Source: a virus. From it: a stretch of DNA of 38,540 nt. A model generated the notes under the pieces. It was not told the origin of the DNA and searched no databases. It saw only the letters and a program-made list of their open reading frames with translations. A program made the position numbers and the translations under genes. The DNA lies in IMG/VR virus record IMGVR_UViG_3300034374_006526, positions 1 through 38,540 of that record; one strand, written 5' to 3'. Positions 30,511 to 38,519 of the stretch are shown piece by piece (within the stretch, counting starts at the first letter, position 1; each line of letters starts with the position of its first letter).

Positions 30511-31257
30511 ATGAGTAAGAAAAATTTATTATCCGAAGATTTAAAAAGATATAGACAGTTATTGGAATATACTTTCTATGTGCCAGAAGAAGAAAAAGAT
30601 GAAGATAATCTTTTATTTGATGGTATGTATATAACAGAACAAGACCCACCTGCGGAAGAAGAAGATCCTTTTGCAGATACTGAAGAGACACCAGAAGAAG
30701 TAGAGGATACTACTACAAACACTGAAGAAGAAACTTTAGAAGATCCATTTGGTGACGTTGAAGGTGAAACAGAGGAAGGTGCAGATACTGAGGGTGAAAC
30801 TGATCCTTTTGGTGATACTGAGGTAGAAGATGAATTCGCAACTGAAGAACCATTAGGTGGTGAAGATACCGTAGAAGTAGATGTAACAGATATTGTTGAT
30901 AAAACTGAAGAAACAAAAACTTCTGTTGATGGTGTAAGTACTAAGATGGATGATTTATTAGCTAAATTGTCGGAATTAGAATCACAAGTTTCAGGTATGG
31001 ATAACGTTATTAATAAAATCGATGACTTAGAAAAAGAAATCGAAAGACGAAATCCAACACCTGTGGAGAGGTTAGAAATGAGATCGATGGATTCATTCCC
31101 TTATAGTGTTAAATTAACTGATTATTGGAAAGATAAAGAAGGTTATGAGGCAACAGAGGAGGAAGAAGAATTCACATTAACACAAAGTGATGTTGACAAT
31201 TTTGATGAAAAAGAAATAAGGGCATCGTTTGGTTCAGAAAAAGAAGAAGAAAAATAA
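30511..31257 (+). CDS. Very acidic scaffold-like protein with DPF repeats
   Basis: A 248-residue protein with about 35% Asp and Glu. Residues 1-23 form a basic helix (NLLSEDLKRYRQLLEYTF) and a further motif M-Y-I41-T-E43-Q fits the (I/L)-x-E prohead-protease rule. The region 44-125 is acidic and low in complexity, with three copies of DPF followed by A/G-D: EEDPFADTEE, EDPFGDVEGE and TDPFGDTEVE. Residues about 130-175 form a heptad coiled coil (KMDDLLAKLSELESQ, then VINKIDDLEKEI). The C-terminal part, around SMDSFPYSVKLTDYWKDKEG, is a short conserved-looking strand region. This build, a helix, an acidic disordered stretch and a coiled coil, is that of prohead core or scaffold proteins. No known family is recognised, so the role is inferred. 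Confidence 0.6.
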   Translation: MSKKNLLSEDLKRYRQLLEYTFYVPEEEKDEDNLLFDGMYITEQDPPAEEEDPFADTEETPEEVEDTTTNTEEETLEDPFGDVEGETEEGADTEGETDPFGDTEVEDEFATEEPLGGEDTVEVDVTDIVDKTEETKTSVDGVSTKMDDLLAKLSELESQVSGMDNVINKIDDLEKEIERRNPTPVERLEMRSMDSFPYSVKLTDYWKDKEGYEATEEEEEFTLTQSDVDNFDEKEIRASFGSEKEEEK

Positions 31258-31278
31258 TTTATTATAAAATATCTAATT

Positions 31279-31304
31279 AAAACCTCACATAAGTGGGGTT
31301 TTTC
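31279..31304 (+). terminator. Rho-independent terminator before the replication cluster
   Basis: The stem AAAACCTCAC / GTGGGGTTTT (one G-T pair, loop ATAA) is followed by a T-rich tract. It separates the late unit from the ssDNA-binding protein gene. Confidence 0.85.
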
Positions 31305-31316
31305 TTTTATTACCTA

Positions 31317-31347
31317 TTGACTTTTTGAAAAACTATACGTAATATTG
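31317..31347 (+). promoter_or_regulatory. Bacteroidota-type promoter of the gp32-like gene
   Basis: TTG (31317-31319) and TAATATTG (31340-31347) are separated by 20 bases. The -7 element has one mismatch to TAnnTTTG. It lies 28 bases before the ATG and probably drives the following replication genes. Confidence 0.6.
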
Positions 31348-31375
31348 TATATTAATAATTTAAAAAATATATACA

Positions 31376-32284
31376 ATGAGTAACAGTTTAGATGCTATTT
31401 TGGCTCAGTATGAAAAAAACACTGAACCAACTAAAAGTGGAAACAAAATGTCGAGTGAAGACAGACTTAAAAAGTATTTCACAGAAAAATTACCTAAAGG
31501 GGTAAAAACACAAACAAAAACTTTCAGAATCTTACCTACTAAAGACGGTAAGTCTCCATTTACTGAAGTTTACTATCACGAAAAAAATGTAAACGGAAAA
31601 TGGGAAAAAATCTATTGTAACCATTTAAATGATGGTGAACATTGTCCATTATGTGAGGCGAAAGATGCTTTATATGAGGATGGATCTGAGAAAGCTAAAA
31701 ACTTAGCAAAAGAATTTATTCCTAGAAAATTCTACGTAGTTAAAGGAATTGATAGAGAGAATGAGGATCACGGAGTTAAGTTTTGGAGATTTAAACACAA
31801 AAAGACAGGTGATGGTGTTATGGATAAATTAATTCCTGTGTTTAAACTTAAAGGTGATATCACTGATCCTAGAGAGGGAAGAGATATTATTATTTCTTCA
31901 GGTAGGAATGATAAAGGTCATAGTGTAGTTAATTCTATTATGGCGGATGATGTAACTATTCTTACTGAGAATAAAGAATATGCAAACGAATGGTTTAACA
32001 ATGAAGAATCACACAAGGATGTATACGCTAAAAAGTCTAATGAATATTTAGAAATTGTAGCAACTAATAAAACTCCTATTTGGGATTCTGAACAAAAGAA
32101 GTTTGTTGCAGAAGAAGATAAAGAAGAAAAAGAAACTGCTTCATTGTCAGAAGAAATCAATATGATGAGAACTGAAACTACAAAATCTTTTGAGTCAGAC
32201 TATAACAATGATGACGATGATGAGGATTTTGATAATGATGTTGAGGTATCATCCTTAGACGATGACGATGAATTACCATTCTAA
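31376..32284 (+). CDS. Single-stranded DNA-binding protein (T4 gp32-like)
   Basis: A 302-residue protein, the same size as T4 gp32 (301). A zinc site is visible: H68, C81, C90 and C93, spaced 12, 8 and 2, against H-12-C-9-C-2-C in gp32. The N-terminal basic helix (residues 1-45) is the self-association region, the middle is the OB-like DNA-binding core, and the last 30 residues are very acidic (DDDDEDFDNDVEVSSLDDDD) before a final ELPF. In gp32 that acidic tail recruits helicase-loader and polymerase partners. It heads the replication cluster behind a host-type promoter, with recombinase and 5' nuclease next. The identification is confident. Confidence 0.9.
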   Translation: MSNSLDAILAQYEKNTEPTKSGNKMSSEDRLKKYFTEKLPKGVKTQTKTFRILPTKDGKSPFTEVYYHEKNVNGKWEKIYCNHLNDGEHCPLCEAKDALYEDGSEKAKNLAKEFIPRKFYVVKGIDRENEDHGVKFWRFKHKKTGDGVMDKLIPVFKLKGDITDPREGRDIIISSGRNDKGHSVVNSIMADDVTILTENKEYANEWFNNEESHKDVYAKKSNEYLEIVATNKTPIWDSEQKKFVAEEDKEEKETASLSEEINMMRTETTKSFESDYNNDDDDEDFDNDVEVSSLDDDDELPF

Positions 32285-32292
32285 TTGATGAT

Positions 32293-33345
32293 ATGGCGAA
32301 ACAACCACTAAAGAAAAAAGCATCTGATTTTTCGTCTATAAGAAAGAAGTTTTCCTCTAGTGATAAGTACAAAGAACAAAAGTACTTTGACCTAGGGGAA
32401 GCCTTTCAGAAGGCGACAGGAATACCAGGTCCTGCTATGGGTCAGATTAACATGCTTTTAGGACACTCAGATACTGGAAAAACAACCGCACTAATCAAAA
32501 CTGCGGTTGATGCACAAAGAAAAGGTATCTTACCTGTTTTTATCATTACAGAACAAAAATTTAGTTTTGAACACGCTAAACAAATGGGTTTAGAAACTAA
32601 CTACGTTGAAGAGGTTGATGAAGAAACAGGTGAGGTTATCGGTTATTGGGATGGATTTTTATTATATAAGTTAGGGTTTGATTATATTGAACAAGCATTT
32701 GACTATGTAACAGAAGTTCTAAACGCCCAAAAAAATGGTGAGATACCACACGATATTGTGTTTTGTTGGGACTCTATTGGTACAATTCCTTGTCAGATGA
32801 GTTATGAAGGAAAAGGAGGTAACCAACACACTGCAAGAATTATATCGGAAAAATGGGGTATGGGTATGGCTCAGAGAATTACATCTTCTCGCAAAGTCAC
32901 ATCTGAATACACCAACACTATGGTATTTGTAAACCAACCTTGGGTAGAGTTACCTGATAATCCATTCGGACAACCTAGAATACAACCAAAGGGAGGACAG
33001 TCAATTTACTTATCTTGCGCATTAGTGTTCTTATTCGGAAATCAAAAAAGTTCAGGTGTCTCAAAACTAAATGCTACCAATAAGGGTAGAAAAGTTAATT
33101 TTGCGATAAGAACTAAAGTAGGTATTCATAAAAACCATATGAATGGTTTGGGTTACGCGGATTGTAAAATTCTCGCAACTACACATGGATTTGTTGAAGA
33201 CGATAAGAAATCAATTGATCAATATAAAAATGATTATAAAGATTATTGGGCAGAAGTTTTTGACTCGGTAGGTGATGATGTTATGTCTTTTGATGTGATT
33301 GAAGGAGATATGATAGAGACACCCGTTGATTATTCAGATAATTGA
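32293..33345 (+). CDS. RecA-like recombinase (T4 UvsX-like)
   Basis: A 350-residue RecA/UvsX-type ATPase. The Walker A motif is G57-H-S-D-T-G-K63-T-T. A Walker-B-like strand is DIVFCWDSIGTIPCQ. The L2-like region includes a TNTMVFVNQPWVELPD segment and a GGQSIYLSCALVFLFGN strand, typical of UvsX. T4 UvsX has 391 residues; this one is shorter, mostly at the C-terminus. It promotes strand exchange and recombination-dependent replication together with the gp32-like protein immediately before it (8-base gap). Confidence 0.9.
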   Translation: MAKQPLKKKASDFSSIRKKFSSSDKYKEQKYFDLGEAFQKATGIPGPAMGQINMLLGHSDTGKTTALIKTAVDAQRKGILPVFIITEQKFSFEHAKQMGLETNYVEEVDEETGEVIGYWDGFLLYKLGFDYIEQAFDYVTEVLNAQKNGEIPHDIVFCWDSIGTIPCQMSYEGKGGNQHTARIISEKWGMGMAQRITSSRKVTSEYTNTMVFVNQPWVELPDNPFGQPRIQPKGGQSIYLSCALVFLFGNQKSSGVSKLNATNKGRKVNFAIRTKVGIHKNHMNGLGYADCKILATTHGFVEDDKKSIDQYKNDYKDYWAEVFDSVGDDVMSFDVIEGDMIETPVDYSDN

Positions 33346-33371
33346 TTTGTTTAACGTTTAATCAATGATGA

Positions 33372-34415
33372 GTGAGAATTCCAAGTAAGAAAAAAAGAAT
33401 CCAAAGAACATTATTAGTTGACGGAGACTCGTTGTTAAAAACCGCCTATCATGGGGCTAAAAATCTTTACTATAAAGAAACCCATATAGGTGGTATTTTT
33501 CAATTCTTAACTATGGTTCGTAAAATGTTGAATGAATATAAATTCGACAGAGTATATGTATTTTGGGATGGACAATTTAGTGGTAGACTAAGATACGATA
33601 TTTACAAAGACTATAAGTCTAATAGAGACAAAGATTTCTATAACGAACAACCACCATCAGAAATAGATTTATATTTACAGAAAGAAAGATTGTATTCTTA
33701 TCTTGAAGAGTTATTTATAAGACAATACAGAGATGATATTGTTGAGGCGGATGATTCTATAGGGTATTATGTAAATAATATGTCTGAGGACGAAAGAGTG
33801 GTTATTATGACAAGAGATAGAGATATTTGTCAATTAATCAATGAAAGAGTTTCAGTTTACGATTTAAATCTTAAAAAAATAGTTACTGAAGAAAACTATT
33901 TAGTAGATTTCGATCATCACCCATCAAATTTAAAACTTATAAAAATGATAACTGGTGATGTTAGTGATAACATTAAAGGTATTGTTGGTGTAAGTGAGAA
34001 AACATTGGTGAAATTTTTTCCTGAAATAATGGAAAAAACTTTGACTTTGGGATATATTTTTAGTAAAATTGAAGAAATACAAAAAGAAAGAAAAACTAGA
34101 TTGAAAACATTAGATAACATATTAAATAAAGTTACCAAAGGATCACAAAAAGAAATGATTTATGAGGTTAACGAAAAGTTAATAGACTTATCTAATCCAC
34201 TATTAACTGAAGAGTCTAAAACTGATTTAGATTACCTATTTAGTACTACTATGGATCCTGAAGGTAGAGATACTAAGAACGTAATTAATATGATGATAGA
34301 AGATGGGTTAATGTGGGCGATACCTGGAGGTAGAGAAGGTTATATAAATTTCTTACAACCATTCCTATCGATAATTAAAAAAGAAAAGAATTATTTTAAA
34401 AATGTAAATGTTTAG
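33372..34415 (+). CDS. 5' nuclease of the FEN type (T4 RNase H-like)
   Basis: A 347-residue protein beginning with GTG at 33372, right after an in-frame TGA at 33369, so this is the earliest start possible. The FEN/PIN motifs are in order: D17-G-D19; YVFWDGQFSGRLRYDIYKDY (the arginine and lysine helix); E125-A-D127-D128; T147-R-D149-R-D151; G195-D196-V-S-D199-N. These Asp residues bind the two metal ions. T4 RNase H removes RNA primers from lagging-strand fragments, and the neighbours gp32, UvsX and gp41 fit that. The helix-hairpin-helix around 'VSDNIKGIVGVSEKTL' binds DNA. The last 100 residues are specific to this group. Confidence 0.85.
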   Translation: MRIPSKKKRIQRTLLVDGDSLLKTAYHGAKNLYYKETHIGGIFQFLTMVRKMLNEYKFDRVYVFWDGQFSGRLRYDIYKDYKSNRDKDFYNEQPPSEIDLYLQKERLYSYLEELFIRQYRDDIVEADDSIGYYVNNMSEDERVVIMTRDRDICQLINERVSVYDLNLKKIVTEENYLVDFDHHPSNLKLIKMITGDVSDNIKGIVGVSEKTLVKFFPEIMEKTLTLGYIFSKIEEIQKERKTRLKTLDNILNKVTKGSQKEMIYEVNEKLIDLSNPLLTEESKTDLDYLFSTTMDPEGRDTKNVINMMIEDGLMWAIPGGREGYINFLQPFLSIIKKEKNYFKNVNV

Positions 34416-34418
34416 ATT

Positions 34419-34895
34419 ATGAAAAAGAAGTATAAAAGTTACCCTTATGAGTTTTTGTTTATGATTAACGGAAACCCTATTGTTGGAAGAAATTTTCCAG
34501 TTATGGATTTTAATAAAGATTCGTTAATGTCTTATGAGATTAAAGATTTAGTTGATGGGGTATCAGATATGATAAGAAACTTATTTAAGGAACGTACTTA
34601 TGATTATATGGAAAGATATAGTAATTATTATTCTACTAGTACTGAAGAAGAAACAAAAAATGTAGACATTTACGAAAATGAAGATTTTTTTACTGTACAA
34701 ATTAAGTACAAAGGAAAAGTAGTAAGTGAAAGAATTTTTAGTGGAAATGACTACCCACCAAACGTAAGATATGATGTCGATATAAGAAAAATTATACCTA
34801 AAATCATTGATTATTTGCAACAGGGATTGAGTGCGAAAAATTATACAAAAAATTATTGCGGTTATCAACTTGACGACATATTTATTAATAACTAA
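34419..34895 (+). CDS. Unknown protein in the replication cluster
   Basis: A 158-residue protein, 3 bases after the 5' nuclease and 12 bases before the helicase. It starts MKKKYKSYPYEFLFMINGNP and has a long helix (SYEIKDLVDGVSDMIRNLF), a strand pair around FFTVQIKYKGKVVSERIFSG and a final DVDIRKIIPKIIDYL helix. No known motif, membrane segment or zinc ligand set is seen. Its place inside a tightly packed replication operon suggests a replication accessory role, for example a helicase-loading or primase-related function, since the T4 gp59 and gp61 homologues are not found in the window. That is context only. Confidence 0.65.
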   Translation: MKKKYKSYPYEFLFMINGNPIVGRNFPVMDFNKDSLMSYEIKDLVDGVSDMIRNLFKERTYDYMERYSNYYSTSTEEETKNVDIYENEDFFTVQIKYKGKVVSERIFSGNDYPPNVRYDVDIRKIIPKIIDYLQQGLSAKNYTKNYCGYQLDDIFINN

Positions 34896-34907
34896 ATCAG
34901 ATAAAGA

Positions 34908-36296
34908 ATGGCGAAAAATGAGAGTTTAAATTTAGGTTATTTAGGATATAGTTTCCAAGTAAAATTAGTAAAACAATTAGTAGAGGATCATAAGTTTTCA
35001 GAGAGTATTATTTCTATTATTGATCCTAATTATTTCGACAACGAGTACATGAGACTCGTTGTTGCAGCTATAAAGGATTACTATGAAAAATATGAAACCA
35101 TTCCGTCTTATGAGACTATCTTTAATATAATAAAAAGTGAAGTTAGAAGAGAAATTGCTAGAGAATCTGCTACTGAACTTATTAAAGAGGTTAGAGAATC
35201 TGAAAATAGAGACTGTTTACACACACAAGATGTTGCCATTAAGTTCTGCAAACAACAAGAACTTAAGAAGGCTACTCAAAAAATCCAAAAAATTCTAGAT
35301 GTTGGAGATTTTGATAGATATGATGAATGTGAAGAATTAGTTAAACAGGCTATATCGGTAGGAACAGAAAAAGACGAGGGTGTTGATATCTTTCACGCTA
35401 TTGAAGAAGTTTTAGCTGATGATTTTAGAGATCCTATACCGACAGGATTGGTAGGTATTGATAACCTTATGGGTGGAGGTTTATCTAAAGGTGAGTTGGG
35501 TGTTATTCTAGCAGCATTTGGTGTTGGTAAAACGACATTAATTACTAGAATGGCAAACACTGCGTATTTAGAGGGTAAAAACGTAGTACAAATTTTCTTT
35601 GAGGATAATGTAAAAGTAATCCAAAGAAAACACTTAACATGTTTTACTGAGATAGAACTAAGTGAGTTGGGAGAAAGAAAGGAAGAAGTAAAAGAACTAC
35701 TACCTAGATTCCAAAACTTAGAGGGCAATCTTATTCTTAAGAAGATGTCAAGTGATGGTACTACTATCCCACATATCAAACAATATCTACGTAAATTAAT
35801 ATCTAGTGGTATTAAACCAGACATAGTATTTGTTGATTACATTGATTGTATCCAACCGACTAAACAATTCAAAGATGAGTATAGTGGTGAAGGAAATGTT
35901 ATGAGACAATTTGAAACTATGTTATCGGAGTTAGATATTGCTGGGTGGACTGCGGTACAAGGTAACAGAAGTGCAATTGGTGCAGACTTAGTAGAGGCGA
36001 ATATGATGGGTGGTTCTATTAAGAAAGGACAAATTGGACACTTTATTTTATCAGTTGCTAAGACATTAGATCAAAAAGAAGAGGGGAGAGCAACATTAGC
36101 CATCTTAAAATCTCGATTTGGTAGGGACGGAGTTGTTTTTGACGACATTGTATTTGACAATGGTACGTTAACTATCGACACTAGTGAAAGTACAGATGTA
36201 ACACTATTACAACATGAAAAAGGACAAAAAAGAAAAGAGTCTGATTTCATTAGTGAGACGATAGCGAAGAAGAGAAGTTCAGTAAATAACAATTAA
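34908..36296 (+). CDS. Replicative DNA helicase (T4 gp41/DnaB-like)
   Basis: A 462-residue protein, close to T4 gp41 (475). The N-terminal helical collar region ends near residue 150. The RecA-like ATPase core follows with G-G-G-L-S-K-G-E-L-G, Walker A A-A-F-G205-V-G-K208-T-T, a motif F-F-E-D-N (catalytic Glu region), Walker B I-V-F-V-D-Y-I-D, and the arginine-finger end A-I-L-K-S-R-F-G-R. It acts as a hexamer on the lagging-strand template. It belongs to the same operon as the gp32-, UvsX- and RNase H-like genes. Confidence 0.9.
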   Translation: MAKNESLNLGYLGYSFQVKLVKQLVEDHKFSESIISIIDPNYFDNEYMRLVVAAIKDYYEKYETIPSYETIFNIIKSEVRREIARESATELIKEVRESENRDCLHTQDVAIKFCKQQELKKATQKIQKILDVGDFDRYDECEELVKQAISVGTEKDEGVDIFHAIEEVLADDFRDPIPTGLVGIDNLMGGGLSKGELGVILAAFGVGKTTLITRMANTAYLEGKNVVQIFFEDNVKVIQRKHLTCFTEIELSELGERKEEVKELLPRFQNLEGNLILKKMSSDGTTIPHIKQYLRKLISSGIKPDIVFVDYIDCIQPTKQFKDEYSGEGNVMRQFETMLSELDIAGWTAVQGNRSAIGADLVEANMMGGSIKKGQIGHFILSVAKTLDQKEEGRATLAILKSRFGRDGVVFDDIVFDNGTLTIDTSESTDVTLLQHEKGQKRKESDFISETIAKKRSSVNNN

Positions 36297-36306
36297 AATT
36301 AGTAAA

Positions 36307-36359
36307 AGGGTAATTTTTAAATGATTTAACTATGTGAATCATAAAGGGAAAGAAACCCT
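36307..36359 (+). other. Structured leader of the ribonucleotide reductase gene
   Basis: The 87-base gap before the reductase gene has ATGATT (36321-36326) and its complement AATCAT (36337-36342). AGGG (36345-36348) can pair with CCCT (36356-36359), and an alternative AGGGT (36307-36311) can pair with the same ACCCT (36355-36359). The two options exclude each other. The stems are short, so a regulatory switch is only a suggestion. Confidence 0.3.
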
Positions 36360-36383
36360 CTAAAAAAAGAAAAAATTAAAAAA

Positions 36384-38243
36384 ATGGAGTTATCAAACAA
36401 AATTTTATCAGACATTACCGTACATATGAAGTACGCAAAATTTCTACCTAAAGAAAACAGAAGAGAAACATGGGAAGAATTAGTCACTAGAAATAAAGAA
36501 ATGCACCAAAAGAAGTATCCTACAATAAAGGATGAGATTGAAGAAGTGTATAAAATGGTTTACGACAAAAAAATATTACCTTCTATGAGGTCATTACAAT
36601 TTGGTGGAAAACCTATTGAGATATCACCTAATAGGATATATAATTGCGCATATTTACCTATTGATCATGTTGATGCATTTTCAGAAACAATGTTTTTATT
36701 ATTAGGTGGTACAGGTGTAGGTTTTTCAGTACAAAAACATCATGTTGATGCGTTACCAGAGATTAGAAAACCAAACCCTAATAGAAGTAGGAGATATCTT
36801 ATTGGGGATTCTATTGAAGGTTGGGCAGATGCAATTAAAGTATTAGTAGAATCTTATTTTGGTACTAAATCTTCTACACCAACATTTGACTTTTCGGACA
36901 TTAGGCAAAAAGGGGCGTTGTTAGTAACATCAGGTGGTAAGGCACCTGGACCACAACCATTAAAAGATTGTATTCATAATATTAAGAAAGTTTTAGATGC
37001 TAAAGAAGATGGAGATAAACTATCACCTATTGAAGTACATGATATGGTTTGTCATATTGCAGATGCAGTTCTTGCAGGTGGTATTCGTAGAGCGGCGTTG
37101 ATTAGTTTATTTAGTGCAGATGATGATGAAATGATTTCTTGTAAATCAGGTGCGTGGTGGGAACTAAACGCACAAAGAGGAAGAGCAAATAATTCAGCGG
37201 TACTATTAAGACATAAAGTGACTAAAGAGTTTTTCTTAGATTTATGGAAAAGAATTGAACTATCAGGTGCAGGTGAACCTGGAATTTATTTCTCTAATGA
37301 TAAAGATTGGGGTACTAATCCATGTTGTGAGATAGGTTTGAGACCTTATCAGTTCTGTAACCTATGTGAAGTAAATGCTTCAGATATAGAGTCACAAGAA
37401 GATTTTGAAAAAAGAGTAAGAGGTGCAGCGTTTATAGGAACATTACAAGCGGGCTACACTGACTTTCATTATCTTAGAGATGTATGGAAAAGAACTACAC
37501 AAAAAGATGCATTAATTGGTGTAGGGATGACTGGTATTGGATCAGGTGTAGTATTAGGTTATGATATGAAATCTGCGGCGAAGGCGGTTAAAGAAGAAAA
37601 TGAAAGGGTTGCTAATTTAATTGGTATTAATAAGGCGGCTAGAACAACAACAGTTAAACCATCTGGTACATCATCATTAGTTTTAGGAACATCATCAGGT
37701 ATTCATGCATGGCATAATGATTATTATATTAGAAGAATTAGGGTAGGTAAGAATGAAGCAATTTATACTTATTTATCTATTAATCATCCAGAGTTGGTTG
37801 AGGATGAAATTTTCCGTCCACATGATACTGCGGTTATATCTATACCTCAGAAGTCTCCAGAAGGTTCTATTTTAAGATATGAGTCTCCATTTGAATTATT
37901 AGATAGAGTTAAAAAAGTGTCACAAGAATGGATTAAATATGGGCACAGAGGAGGACAAAATACACATAATGTATCTGCAACAATTTCTTTAAAAGAAGAA
38001 GATTGGGAACTTGCGGGTGAATGGATGTGGGAAAACAGAAAACATTATAATGGTTTATCAGTTTTACCTTATAATGGTGGAACATACCAACAGGCACCGT
38101 TTGAAGATTGTGATGAACAAACCTATAATACTATGATGAATTCACTAACTAGCGTTGATTTAACTAAGGTTATCGAATTACAAGATAATACTAACCTATC
38201 TGGAGAAGTTGCTTGTGCAGGTGGGGCTTGTGAAATAGTTTAA
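36384..38243 (+). CDS. nrdJ: Adenosylcobalamin-dependent (class II) ribonucleotide reductase
   Basis: A 619-residue monomeric-type class II reductase like the Lactobacillus ribonucleoside-triphosphate reductase (739). It carries N-C88-A in 'YNCAYLPID', one half of the active-site Cys pair; the N-P-C314-C-E316 motif with the radical Cys and Glu; C325 in 'QFCNLCEVN'; and a C-terminal C611-x4-C616 pair ('ACAGGACEIV') for re-reduction by thioredoxin-like partners. A glycine-rich block G-G-T-G-V-G-F-S-V lies near residue 110 and 'KPSGTSSLVLGTSSGIH' near 430. It makes deoxyribonucleotides using vitamin B12 coenzyme, without oxygen. The protein is 120 residues shorter than the Lactobacillus enzyme, mostly in the N-terminal and insert regions. 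It depends on the host for cobalamin. Confidence 0.9.
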   Translation: MELSNKILSDITVHMKYAKFLPKENRRETWEELVTRNKEMHQKKYPTIKDEIEEVYKMVYDKKILPSMRSLQFGGKPIEISPNRIYNCAYLPIDHVDAFSETMFLLLGGTGVGFSVQKHHVDALPEIRKPNPNRSRRYLIGDSIEGWADAIKVLVESYFGTKSSTPTFDFSDIRQKGALLVTSGGKAPGPQPLKDCIHNIKKVLDAKEDGDKLSPIEVHDMVCHIADAVLAGGIRRAALISLFSADDDEMISCKSGAWWELNAQRGRANNSAVLLRHKVTKEFFLDLWKRIELSGAGEPGIYFSNDKDWGTNPCCEIGLRPYQFCNLCEVNASDIESQEDFEKRVRGAAFIGTLQAGYTDFHYLRDVWKRTTQKDALIGVGMTGIGSGVVLGYDMKSAAKAVKEENERVANLIGINKAARTTTVKPSGTSSLVLGTSSGIHAWHNDYYIRRIRVGKNEAIYTYLSINHPELVEDEIFRPHDTAVISIPQKSPEGSILRYESPFELLDRVKKVSQEWIKYGHRGGQNTHNVSATISLKEEDWELAGEWMWENRKHYNGLSVLPYNGGTYQQAPFEDCDEQTYNTMMNSLTSVDLTKVIELQDNTNLSGEVACAGGACEIV

Positions 38244-38246
38244 GTT

Positions 38247-38465
38247 ATGACAGTAAATGCTACTAACGATTGGGTACAACAATTATATGTGAGGGAGTTT
38301 GGAAACAAACTCCTTCCTTCTGATTATTACTACGATAAAGATGGAAGAATGGTTATGACTGAATCATATCATATAAGAAGAGGTAGATGTTGCGGTAACG
38401 GATGTTTACATTGTCCTTATGATCCAAAACACGAAAGAGGAAATACAAATGTTGTAACAAAGTAA
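38247..38465 (+). CDS. Small Cys-rich protein (DUF5522-like), candidate reductase partner
   Basis: A 72-residue protein with 3 bases between it and the reductase stop. The core is Y-Y-Y-D-K-D-G-R-M-V-M-T-E-S-Y-H42-I-R-R-G-R-C48-C49-G-N-G-C53-L-H-C56-P-Y. That is the 'YxxxxGxxVFTxxYHLxRGxCCxxxCRHCPY' pattern of a short family found in many Bacteroidota (DUF5522), by recall of the pattern. The C-C-x3-C-x2-C cluster could hold a metal or take part in thiol exchange. The tight coupling to a class II reductase that needs thiol re-reduction makes a redox partner plausible. No function is known for the family, so this is inference. It ends in front of a strong terminator. Confidence 0.75.
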   Translation: MTVNATNDWVQQLYVREFGNKLLPSDYYYDKDGRMVMTESYHIRRGRCCGNGCLHCPYDPKHERGNTNVVTK

Positions 38466-38492
38466 GGGTAAAAGCTTACAAACTTAGTAATA

Positions 38493-38519
38493 AAGTCAGC
38501 CTAACCGCTGACTTTTTTT
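38493..38519 (+). terminator. Rho-independent terminator closing the replication operon
   Basis: The perfect 8-base stem AAGTCAGC / GCTGACTT with loop CTAACC is followed by seven T. It lies 27 bases after the Cys-rich gene. Confidence 0.9.

Noticed and set aside
36297-36383. Cobalamin riboswitch before the B12-dependent reductase
   Set aside because: The conserved B12-box and the large multi-stem fold are absent, and the gap is too short at 87 bases.
37320-37370. Intein or intron inside the reductase gene
   Set aside because: The motifs run through without a gap, and the protein is shorter than, not longer than, the reference enzyme.
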